NCBI RefSeq assembly: GCF_020382885.2
Contig: NC_058511.1
Coordinates: forward strand, 1,545,001 to 1,609,000
Reading direction: 5' to 3'
Source of the DNA: Scatophagus argus
Taxonomy: Eukaryota > Chordata > Actinopteri > Scatophagidae
Length of the DNA stretch: 64,000 nucleotides
Shown here piece by piece: positions 25,501 to 37,500 of this stretch (position 1 is the stretch's first letter; each line of letters begins with the position of its first letter). Below the pieces are notes generated by a model. It was not told the origin of the DNA and made no database searches. It was given only the letters and a program-made list of their open reading frames with translations. The position numbers and the translations under genes are program-made.

Positions 25501-28500
25501 CTCGGTGTGGCTGTGATCAGAAGATGTTTACATTCATTTATTTTCCAGAATTTGAATATGGTTTTCATTTATCCATTAGCCCGTAAATGTGAGCTAAGGG
25601 AAGCAGACTAAAGCTTGGCAGGCGGGTCTGAGAGGTGACGGCTCTCTTCTGTCTGTGATTTATGTCAGGACTGAAGTTTTGTCATATAAACATCCTTCCA
25701 GCACGGCTTTGACTCTTTGCTGTTCTCCAGGATACCCACTAAGGTTCTGAAGCCGGAGGACTGGGAGAGGGGGAACAGGCAGCCGTGGAGACCCCAGCTG
25801 GGCTTCAACCCGAACAGGCAGCAGGCTCACCTGGACCAGTCCGCCTTCCGCTCTCTGGGGTACGTTTCCCTGTTCCTCTGCAGGCTCTGATGGAGCTCTT
25901 CTGTTTCGAAATGATTCGGGTTTTGTGCAAAGATTTGAAGCTCTGGAAAGTGCTTAGTTTCACCCTTTCAATTTTTGGTTTAGGGACCTTGAAAGTGCTT
26001 GGGTTTTACTCTTGAAAAACTTGAGTTTATTAGTGTAAGAAAGATTCGTTACTTGTCTTCTGCCTGGGACGCATCAGTGAGACGTCTGAAGTGAATTTAA
26101 ACATTTAAACAAATTTAAACGCATCAGGAAGTCAGGAATTGTTGAGAGTCACTGCTGAAAACAAAACAGATTTGAATTCAGATCCATTTGGTTGGAATTC
26201 AGACACACGATCAGATAGTTTGAAATGATATTTTTGGACCTGCTGTCAGTCACACTGAATACATATGAAACCAAGACTTTTGTTTTGCCACCCACCCAAA
26301 TGTGAGCCATGAAACACACCCTGACAGTCGTTTGTGAGATCCGGTCACATGGGTCTTTTTTTTCCATTTTCTGCAGTTTTAATAAACCGGCAGAAACATC
26401 TCAACTCCGCACACACCTGCTTCTGAACCATCAACAACGAGTGCTGATTCTGCAGTGACTCAGTGTTCAGATCTGGGAGAGGAGTACAGTATTTTAATGT
26501 GTTTAAATGTTTGGAACGGTCCCCATTAACCAGGCATCCTTGATTATGATCTGAGCTCTCTCCTCCACACATTCATATTATCATTAAGGAAATGTGAATA
26601 ATTGAACATCTGGCTCGGTCCGACTGTAGCGTGTTTGGGAATTAATTATGCACGGATTTGAAGAAACGCAATGGATTCCAATTTTTTTCTTTTTTTTTTT
26701 TTTTTTACGTGTTTGAGTCGTTAATTCAGTAATTCATGCAGTTGTGTGCGTTGATGGGGCCAAGCAGGCAGGTGCTCAGAGGATGGTGAGCAAGAAAAGA
26801 AAAGAAAAAGGATCTTTTTGGTTGCTTCGATTTCCAGTCGCTGACTGGAGACGAGGACGTTGGTTTGGTCCAGTCTGAGGCCTGAAACCAGCCTTGAACC
26901 CAATCCAGTCAGTGAAGGAAGTTCCAGTCTGAAAAGAGCTGCAGAAGAAAAGTGTAAAATGTATAAATCTGGTACTGCAGGACATACAAGACCTCTGGGT
27001 GGGAGTAAGCACTCGCCATATTCAGAGATGCAAAGTCTCCTTCTCTTCTGGTCTGCTCGTGTTGGTTAATCCTTTTCTTCTGAGGGCTCTCAGTCCCACA
27101 GCTGACTTCAGAAAGCCCTCATGTTGCCAAACTAATGGTGTCTGAAATGAACGCTCCTGATGCTCCTGCTGTGAATTTCATGGCCACCTGACAACAGTGG
27201 AAAAGGTGTCTCTGTTAGACTCTCACGAGTAAAATAGACCTTTACATGCTGTAATGGAATAATCTGATCTTATTTATTCCAGGTTGTCAGCAGAAGGTGT
27301 AAATGTCTCCTAGATATCATAATGTCATTAGTATATCAAACATCTGGCCTTTAATGGGTGAGGAGGCCCTGCTTCATTAAGGAGCTGCTTGAACCCTCAA
27401 AGAAGCCACAGTGGGTGAATGAATGCAGATTTGTAGTTGAAAGGACATGTTGTTGTTGTTGCTGTTGTGGTGGTGGTGAATGTAATTGTTACAATAAAAC
27501 TTGTTCTCTTCTTTTAGTCACAATCTTAACAGAAACCAACAGGGCAGAGGACAGTACAGCAATACGCCGCCTCCAGGCAACTACCAACAAGGAAACTACC
27601 GTCCTCAGCACAGCAGCGGCCACCAGTCTTTCCAACGTAAGACACACACACATGTGCAGAACATGAGGCTGGACAGCAGTAAGTGTCCTGCTGGCTTGTA
27701 GATGTGCCGAGAGTTTAGTGAAATTAAAAGGCTGAAAGTCGGATGCCGGTTTGTTTTGAATGCTGGTTTTTGCAGACGATATTTAGGAATATTTTGCGAC
27801 GGGCTGAAGCGATAACAGCCATGAAGTCTTCAAGGACCAGAACTGTCCTCCACCACTGGGTCTCTGAGTCGGTGTTCAGTGCAGATGGCAGTACGTATAG
27901 CATTACTGTGGATATGAAATACACATTACTGCACACTGGAGCGCAGCATCAGAGACCAGGAAACACAAACTTCTCCCGTATGTCAGTGAATGTCCTCCGT
28001 CTCCTGTCACGGTCGAGTCATAGCAAAATGCCAAGAACCAAGAAAAGATTGAACTCTATTGAAGTGTAATATTTCTGTCATCTCATCTTCTCACGGTACA
28101 AACATCGGATGAATTTGACAAGATGGCACTGAAAGTTTACTAAAACAAAAAGACGTTGTGAGTGTGCTGCATGAATGAACTTTGAACGTGTGTGAGTTGT
28201 TGTATCCACAGCTGTGGCCTGTGTTGAACAATGCGGTGTGATGTTCTCTATTGTTACTCCTGTTCCTATAATCCCAATATTTCCTTTTGGCACTTTAGTG
28301 TCCATGAGTTATTCAAACTATTTTTTGCTTCCTGCGTGAGAGGCAGTAAAATACTGTACAGTTTAGGCTTTCATGCTTGTCAGTGAGTTTTGGTCCCGTA
28401 CCCTGCTGATTCACATCCCGCAGAAACTCTGACACACTTCAGTGGGGTTTTTTTTCTTCCCACTGTGTTCATCCGCTGAACTTTAGTACTGAAGAGTTTT

Positions 28501-31500
28501 GAAAAGTTTAACTTCTAGTCTCCACTAAAAGCTGCTTCGGGCTCGTAAATATAGCAATTCACTCTCCCCTGTTGTTTTAGCTGATGACAACACTAAACAA
28601 CATGAAACATGAAAATCCGCAAACACATTTAAAATGTCATTACTTCAAAATTTTAATTGTACTTTTAACAAACCGAGACGGCTGAACTCTTTTATATTTG
28701 GTGTTGGACGCTTAAGAGTGCTGTCTGATGTGGCTGCTCTGTGTGTATGTTTAAATGGCCGCCTTTTGTTCATCACACGAGGGACGTTTGAGCAGCTCGT
28801 CACATATGGATGCAGAATCTCTTCTGCGGCTCCTAATCACGCTCTGCGCCCGGCCCGGCCTCGGCCCCGAGCTCCTCTGCCAGCTCTCCTCCACTTTGAC
28901 TTTGATGTGCCAATTTGCAAGTAGATGAATAATCTTGTCTGCCCACTGATAGCGTGCGGGGGAGTCGTCGCTACTCTGGTGGCACTTGATGCAAATGGGG
29001 GTTTTTGGCTCCTCCGGATTGCGGTAGCACCTCCCCTGGCCTCTGCTGCTCGTTCTTAATATTAAAGTTGTCAATTAGCAGCCCAGGACTTTCTTTTTTT
29101 TTATTTTTAATCTAACTCGCTGTATACTTTTTCCATCATCATTGGGGAAATTGTTACTTTAACAAATGGGAATCTGATTCTCAGCCTGATTTTTAGGATT
29201 TTTTTTTATTGTATCACGTTTATTATATCAAGTGCCCGGAGCGTAAATGCCGTTGTTGAAGGCAGCACTGGTGTTAGATTTGATTTCTGCTGATTTGTGT
29301 CTGTGTAAAGCTCTAAACCTTCGACTTTTCCTTGAACAACTGTGATCACATGACCGATTTTGGTCTCAGCTCGAAGCATTCAGCTTTTTTTAATAACTCA
29401 AATGACTGAAAATTATGACACAACATTTGTTTTTAAAGTACTGTTTTGTGTACAGAATTGCAGATAAAAACTGGGCTTAATTTGGGCCAACTTTAGTATT
29501 GGCATCCCCAGGAATGTGATTATCCAGAGAAGTAGGCCTTATCCTGTAGCAGGAGGCCAGAGGCTTGCTTTTGTCCAGATAACACTTTCTCAGGGCCAAT
29601 CCTCCGCTCGGCCAGTAATCACTGCAGGCTTTGCTCCTCTGAGCTTTTGTGGTTTTGTGGGGTTGGGTGGGGGGTGGATGCTGATTAGCCTTGTGGGAGA
29701 CCCGGGTCGGTAATGAGACTGTCGAGTGGCTCCACTGGACACAGTGGCCCCCTCTGATAAAAGCATCCGGGAGGATCCCCGTTTGATTGGCCGTGTGATG
29801 CGCTCTGAAGAGGGTTGAAACCAAAGTTAACTTCCCCCTTTGACGGCGCTGCTACCTCCTGCGGTGATCTGTCAACACACTCCCTCTGCAACATGCTGCA
29901 GGGCTTTGTGCACCGCAGCAACCAGCTGGGCTTTAATAACCAGCCAGGGAATCTCTGCTGGTGGCCATTATTATCTTGACACCAAATTTTTACTAGGGCA
30001 GCAAAGTAACAGATTCACCCAGCGGCTGATAAGCCTCCAAACTCCCCAACCACTTCAGAATAACAACTGCACATAATAGCTGCTCACGCTGGCTGGTAGG
30101 CCAACTTCAATAACAGAGAGTCACCAAAAACCTGCGGCCTTGGAGACAACGGTGTTTCTGTTTTCTGTATTTTCACTAAACTTTTCTCTTAGAAATGCCT
30201 TTTAAGGTTGTCACAATACAAGAAATTTAAACTTTGATACGGTCGAGAATAAAAAAAACGATACTCGATACCTCTTTTGATACCACAGCAAAAAGGAAAA
30301 ATGTCCTCGACCCACAGAGATAACAACCAACACACAGCAATATGTTTGTAATAATGCTAACACACATTCAGCTTTTTTTAAAGCTGAATGTGTGTGAATA
30401 GCTTTGGCACTTTCCACAACATCAAATTTCATAATGAAAGGACAGTTCAGCCTCAGAGTCGCTCCTGGATGATGTGAGGCAGGAAACGTTTCAGCGGTCA
30501 GCACCACACCTGAAATATGAATGCAAGCATACAGTGTGAGCAGAAGCAGAGCAGATCGAAGAGCAAACTGCAGCGTTATGAAAGCATCACAGTATCTGAA
30601 GGTGAAGCCAGTGAATCGTCCCCGCAGGCTGAATGAAGGCACCTTACTCATATCGTTTAACACGGTTAACTTTGGCCCATTCTTTTGTTCCTGATTAAAA
30701 CTTAGCACTTTATGGATTTTTGGCTGTTTTTCTTAGACTAATTGTGCACCTGCAGCGTAATTAAACTCTGATGCCTTTTGGGAAGTTTGTCGTATTTTTT
30801 GATTGTGCTGGAAATCTGGTATCGTAGAGTCACTGGCATCAGTAATTCCACATATGTCGCTATGAGAAAAATCTTCTTGGTCTGATTGTAACCATAAGCT
30901 CCCTCAGCCGCCTTTTCATTTGGGGTTTTGTGTTCTTGTGAAGCAGCAGCGGCAGATGCTGTCCGCTTTGTCCACGAGACAGAAAAGTTACTGTCCCGCT
31001 TCGGTCTTCAGACCTGAGCCGGCCGGACGGGGGCCGAGTCAAATAGTCGCTGAACTAATTGAAAAGAGGTGGAGAGAGACGTTTAGTTGTTTATCGCGCT
31101 TGTAATCCCTGCATTAATACAGTGGACGCAGCGTGTTTTAAGGATTTAAAGCGTAATCCTTTGTTGGCTTTTGTCCGGCGCAGACTGGAGGTCTATACAC
31201 TTTCAGATCATTGTTAATTAAGGAGATTGACAGGTGTCCACTCGTAATTCTCTCTTTGGAGTCATCGCTGGCAGCGGGGAAAAGAAGACGGGAGCGTTGT
31301 CGAGTTATAATTGGAGCCCAACTGGGTGGTCCACTTAAAGTTTGTTGGTGGAGGAGATAATCAAACATGAAAACTGAATGACAAAAACAAAGTGATGATG
31401 TGCCGACAGCAGGCTCCCTGCTGGCTGCTAATTCTGTCTTTTATTACTTTTTGCGGCAGCCGGCAGACACCCGGTGGAGTATTTCCTGATAGGTTTCCCT

Positions 31501-34500
31501 TCACGTTATCAGGTCAAACAGATCGTTGGACTTTTTCTTCCATTTGAATTATTTGCACGAGCTCTAAAATTCTCCCAGCTGTCTTGGATGAATATCAGTT
31601 ATCATCCTCCTCCCAACGTGATCGAGGTTAATGTTTTGTTCTTATTCTTATGTTAATTTCCGACGGGCCACTTGTGTAACCCAGAGACTTTTTTCCTTAA
31701 AAAAGTCAGGTTGGACTGTTTTTGTGGAGGGAAATTAGTCTGAAAATGGTCACAAATGTGTGCAGTAACAGATCACGCACTAAGCAAGCTGAACGCACAT
31801 AGAACAGTTTTATAAATGCACACATCACAGCCTAAATAAATCTGACTGTTTTCACTCTCTGAATGCTTCCTGTGCATATGAATGTCTGAACTACACACCA
31901 AGTCACCAAAACCCAGATGTTCCAGTTTTCCACCAAACACTTTGAATCTCACAGTTTCTTTCAAAGTGGGAATATTTATGTTCTAAACAGACAGAATAGC
32001 TTGTTGCTCCTGACTCAGCGCACGTAGAGCTACAACCCATAGAATCTATACAGCAGCCTGAAAATGTCTACAGTTTAAATAAGCTGCTGCTCGATGAACT
32101 TGTTGTTCTGCTGCCAGCCAGTCAGAGTGGATCTCGGTGTTGTGTTGTGGCTCGTACTTTGAAGATAGAGAATCAAGTTCAACAGCTCAGCTCAGCTCAG
32201 CGTCTCCGGAAACGTCACATCACGTTATCTACGTCAGTCAGTCAGTTTGGTGTTCATCCTGCGATCCTCCAATAACAGCCAGCTATCAATTAAAATCTGG
32301 ATAACGTAGGAATCCCACGTTACTGTCAGGTCACTCGTGTGTCACAGAAACATTTAGCAGCTTCAGTCTCGTCGATTCCCAGCTGCGTCCTGAAAAACAG
32401 AAATCCGGTCACGTGCTTTCCCGTCACATCGCCTTCATTTCTGCTTAAACTGAACATGGAAACACCATGAGTGGTAAACCATGACGTGATCACATGACTC
32501 ATGTAAATCCAGCCCTGATTCCAAGAAGAGTTGGGCCGCTGTGTGAACCTTTAAATGGGATGTGATGACTTACTCAAAGGCCGCATGTTTACCGCCTCAT
32601 CAACTTCATCGATCTTTAGCACATTTACTCGTATTCTGCGAGTGACTCGTTTCAGACCAGCTGGGACAGAAGCTACAAACAGGCTGGGAAGGTTGTGTGC
32701 TGCTCAGGATCCCCCAGTTTGGACCGGTCCGCCGCCGAGCAGGACATGATGGAGCGTCCTCGACAGGGTCCAGTCGTTCACAGGAGACGGCGGGCCGAGC
32801 TTCACCGCTCTGTGAAACGCGAGCTCGGGGAGGATCGTCGACGGCTCAGTTGTCATATGATTCAGTTCTGTTTTTGTTTACGTTTCACATGACGTCCCCG
32901 TGTTTTTTTTTTTGGGAGTCGAGGTTGAACACGTGAGGTGTGTATCGGTGTGTGCGCACTCGTATCGGTCGACTCGACTCCTCGGGTCTGTAAATGTGAG
33001 TCTCCAGGTCCCTTTTTCACGGCACCCTTCACCCACCCTGAGCTCAGCCACTCAGCAGGCCTGCCCCTATAAACAAACAAGTCCGCAGCTTGCAGCTGGT
33101 CATCGCCTTGGCAACAGTGAATCTGGAAGAAGCCGTTAGCTCCTTTTTTTTTTTTTTTTTTTTTTTAAAGTGCGTCTTTGTGAAGGGCCTGCAGCGATGG
33201 AGCCAGGGTACTTGAGGTGTCCACAATGCTGCCGACTGAATGCTTATTTCATTTTCTGAACAAAAAATGCAAATGTTGGCGCTTCGGCTCTCCCTCGTCT
33301 GCACCCCCCACCACCTCCCCCTCTCCACCTCCCTCCACCTTCCAGCCTCCACCTCCACAGCCCACCGCCGTTCGACGTTTGAAAGAGCTTAATTTTATCA
33401 TGACGGCCGATTTGTTCTGTATCCATGACAGAAATTAACTAGTCGGTATTTTTCTTTCCTTTTTAATGTGGCTTGAATTGGGTTAATTAGTATCCGTGTT
33501 TAATGTCAAACCCTTCTGCTTTTGGCTCCTAAACAATGAAACAGGAGGACTGTCTCAGGTTTCATCGCAGTTTGATTCAGAAAAGCCGTCTCAGATGATG
33601 TGAAAGTGATAAAAACAAAATCTTTTTTGTTTAGCCCTTTGAGTGTTTGGACTGAAGCACACATTGAAGTTTAAGGAGAAACATAAATGAGTAACAGCCG
33701 ACGGCAACCTGCTGCACTTTCACATTACGTTAACTGAGGGCTGAACTCTCTGCTTCTTGGTAAAACTTGAGACTTGGCTGAGCAGAAGCACTTCTGAACA
33801 TGTCGTCTTTTGTTCTCCACAGATTCCAGGCAGAACAGTTTGCTGGGAGCGCCTCCCCCCTTCCACCAGCCCCAATTTCCAAGGTGAGTTGGCTGGTTCC
33901 TTTGCTTTTTTTGTGTTTTAAATCTGCGTTTTCTGGTGGTTGTCGTGGGAAGTTCACGGTCAGCGTGCTGGCTTGTACGTCTGCTCTGTTCTTGTGTTTA
34001 AGTTGTGTATAAACCCTGAGTCAAGAAAGAGAATTACCTTAGTTTTCATCCATCATCTCTAAAATAGGATTCAGTCTTTGTTGCATTGTGAGCCGAGGAC
34101 TTTATCGACCTCGCTGTACAAAGTACGGTCAGTTGGTTTAATTTCGTATCAAGGAAACTTCTTTTTTTCTCTCTCTGTGCATGTTTCTGTTTTTACAATC
34201 ACAGGTAGAGCTCCTCGTGTGCGTTAAACATGTCAAGGCCCTGGTTTGTGCTGATTGTAGCTCGCCTCAATCCCCCTGCAGATTTCCAGCCTTCCTCCGA
34301 CGGGGGGCTTTGCTGCTTCTGCTGCTGCTGCTGAATTAAGATTTTTCCCTGTCGCTCTAAAACAAATTTCCCTCAAGGAGGTTTGTGCAACTTAATGAGG
34401 CATCACTAATTCTGCTGGAGGCCGCGTCGTTCTGTGCGCCGCAGCCGCACAGTCCAGCTATTGATTCTGGCTCCAGACCCTCTCCAAAGTCCTAATCAGG

Positions 34501-37500
34501 TTCCCCGGTTCAACTTTGCAGGCCCATTGTGGCTCGGTGTCACCGCAGGTCAGTAGTTATTAGCGGCGACTGAAAACAGTTTCTTTAACTACTCAGGACC
34601 GGACCAAATGAAATGCAGGAGGAACTTGGAGAGAGGGGATTACGGATTCCAGCGCTCGGTTAAGTCCGGCACTGGCCACAGTGTGTGACATGGTTCAGTA
34701 ATGAGGGATGGGGCTTCTGCTCCGAGTCTCTCTTTGTTACCAAGAAGAGACTTTTAATATCACAGCTGGACTGACACATTGTCCGGTGGCGGTTTGGAGG
34801 GCCGTGGCGTGCCGGCTCTTCACTCGGTCCCACGGAGGCAAAGCGGCCGCCTCATTTGAGCGCCGAGGGCGAGCCGGGCCATATGTGAATATGGTTCATT
34901 TCATACTCTGCCGTCTTTCATGTGCGTCGACGCTAAGTCATCTGAGAGCGGAGGCCGTTTTATGTCTTTGAGGGCTCGATCCCTCAGTAAACGCCAGTCG
35001 ATGGGGGTTTTAAGGAGGTCACTTCTCAGGGAGTTCAGCGTTTTATTATGTCGGCTGGAAATTCCCCCTGAAGATGAATAAATCTAAACTTCTTATGAAT
35101 CAATAGAGAGAGCTGGCATCAAACATTTCATTTCTGATCCAAATCAGTGAAGTTCTTTTTTTAAGAGCTCATGGCTGTTTTTTAACTGATTAATCTGCAA
35201 TTAATCTGCAACCTTCAATCATCACGTTGGACCAGCAGTCCAAAATACCAAACATTCAGTTCACTTCAGGGCTGCTTTTAATTTCATTAACGGTTAAATC
35301 GGTTTCTCAGTTCATCCGTTGGTCCTTTGGAACATAAAATGTCAGAAATGCTGAAAATTGTTGGTCACTTCCAGGGTGACGTCCTCAGATGTCTTGTTTT
35401 GTCCCCAGCTCAAAGACATTCACTTCACTGTCACAAAGGACTGAAGAAAGCTGCAAATGTTCACATTTAAGAAGCTGAAATCAGAATTTGGACATTGAAA
35501 AAATTACAAAATAGCTGGTGATTGATTAAATGGCTGACACCTAATCTGTGAATCTGTGAAAGATTCTCCCACTGCAGATTTTTCAGCGTTTTTGCCTGAA
35601 AACCCACCGAGTATTGAAACAGTTGCCGGTCATTTTTCTGTCGCTGATGGTTTCATCTCTGAGGTTTGGTTACACTGAGCCGCATGTTTATTATCAGACG
35701 CAGCTTTGGAAGCAGACTCCTGACCTGAGATCAGGCCCAGCGTTAAACCAGAAGCAGCAGCTGGTTTTTGTTTACTCCGTCCAGGCATTAAGAGATTCAG
35801 GAGGCGAGCATGTCAACACGCCGGACACTTCAGAGCGGCCGCGTCCTCCTGAGTTAACCCGTTTTAACCCGAGCGGAAGCATTTCTGGCTGCACGCTGAG
35901 TAAAATCTGAGATCATTTTGTTTTGTGCTGAAGCGTATGAACAGGCTGAGGGATGTTTGAGTTCCCAGCAGCAGCAGCTCGCTGTCCCTGCAGGTTCCTC
36001 TTCTCCCAAGGTCTTCGTATCCACTTCACGCAGTTGGACATGTCAGAAAATAAATGTGAGACCTTGTTAGAGTGTACTTAACAGGCGTCCTCTACCAGAT
36101 GTCGTGTGTTCGTGTCTCCAGACAGCAGCAGCAGTACGGAGGCGGGGGTCACGGCTGGGACCGGGCCGTGCACTCGCAGCAGTCGGCGTACCAGCAGAAC
36201 CTGAGCCGTGGGCGGGGGGGCTCCGGGCCCGGCGGCTACCAGCACCGCTACGAGCACCGCCGGGACGAGTGGCACGAGCGCAGGGACGAGCGCAGGGACG
36301 GCCGGGGACAGCAGCATCAGGTACGCTCGTGAGATGAGGCAGGGGGGGGAGTTGACGTCCGCAGGTCGCAGCCGCTCCAACTTTTTCGACTTTTCTGTCC
36401 TGACGCTTTGGGAAAAGTCGAGCTGCGGTCCCGTGGGACGTCTCGCCCAGGTTGGATCTTCAGAACAGGAACCGAAGTCCCCGAGGGGATCAGTTTGTCA
36501 TTTCAGCTGATTTCACGTGTTGATAAAGTTAGTTTTAAATTGTTTTAGAAGAAGATTTCGGTTTCCTGACGTTCGTTTTATATCCTTTTTCCCCAATCAA
36601 ATCAATACGTTTAGTTTATGAAATAGTAGATTTAGTGAATGAAGGGTCTTTGGGTTTTTTGACATTTTATAGACTACATGATTAATTGATTAATTGTAAA
36701 ATTAATAATGAAAATAATGTTTAATTGCTGCTCTGTTTACAGAACAAGCTTGTACATTAAAGCAAAAATATTAAAATTACTCACACAACAGATTTTTTGA
36801 TTATGAAAAAATTGTTAGCCAATAACTTTCTGTTAATTTCATTTTCAATAAATCTGTTGATTGTTGTCACAATCAATCGCTTAGTTTTTAAAACGTTAAC
36901 ATTTTCAAATTGACGTCTCTAGTTTGTCCTTTTGTCCAAAGGCCAGAGACGCTTCAGTTACTGTCAGAAATGACACACCAGCAAATGTCTGACAAGTAAC
37001 TGAAACGATTAATCGATTATGAAAATAGTTGGAAAATAATTTTCTTTTGATCGGCTGCATCTGGACTCCACGGGACGCCGAACTCACCACAACATGCGAG
37101 GAGACGTGACTCTGACTCCAACCCCAGACTCTGATTGGTCAGCAGTCAAAAAGGAAGCGGACTTGGAGACACTTTGGTTGACTGGAGCAGAAACAGACGA
37201 TGAAACGGAGACAAAATGTTTCCGATTCAGATCCAGTTGTGACCGAGTGTCAGCTTTCAGTTTGGTTCGGCCGTCGCACGAAATGATCTTTTAGCAGCAG
37301 GAAGTCGTTCCACTGTTACCTTTGACTTCCTGCATCTCTCAGTGATTTATTTTGGATTTGAACGAAGGCCTCTTCAGAGGGTTTTTGTCTTTGAGTGAAG
37401 GTCAGATGGGTGTTCGTAATGACCGCCGGTGTCTGTTCTCGCTGCAGAGTTCGTTCTGATGGTGTTTCTGTGTTTCAGGGCTTCAGCTCTGGCAGAGGTT

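Larger units (their letters stand above)
27637..33822 (+). other. xrn2: xrn2 intron 28 (6.2 kb, the largest)
   Basis: Holds three CNE-like blocks (28790-29090, 29480-30130, 30890-31370), the hairpin at 30360-30395, repeat-like AT DNA near 30190-30290, and a 23-base poly(T) at 33144-33166. 31370-33820 shows no clear structure beyond pyrimidine-rich DNA at 33290-33370. Confidence 0.6.

Noticed and set aside
28983..31338. Calling the CNE-like blocks proven enhancers
   Set aside because: No alignment or chromatin data; motif content alone is not proof, so they are listed at low confidence.
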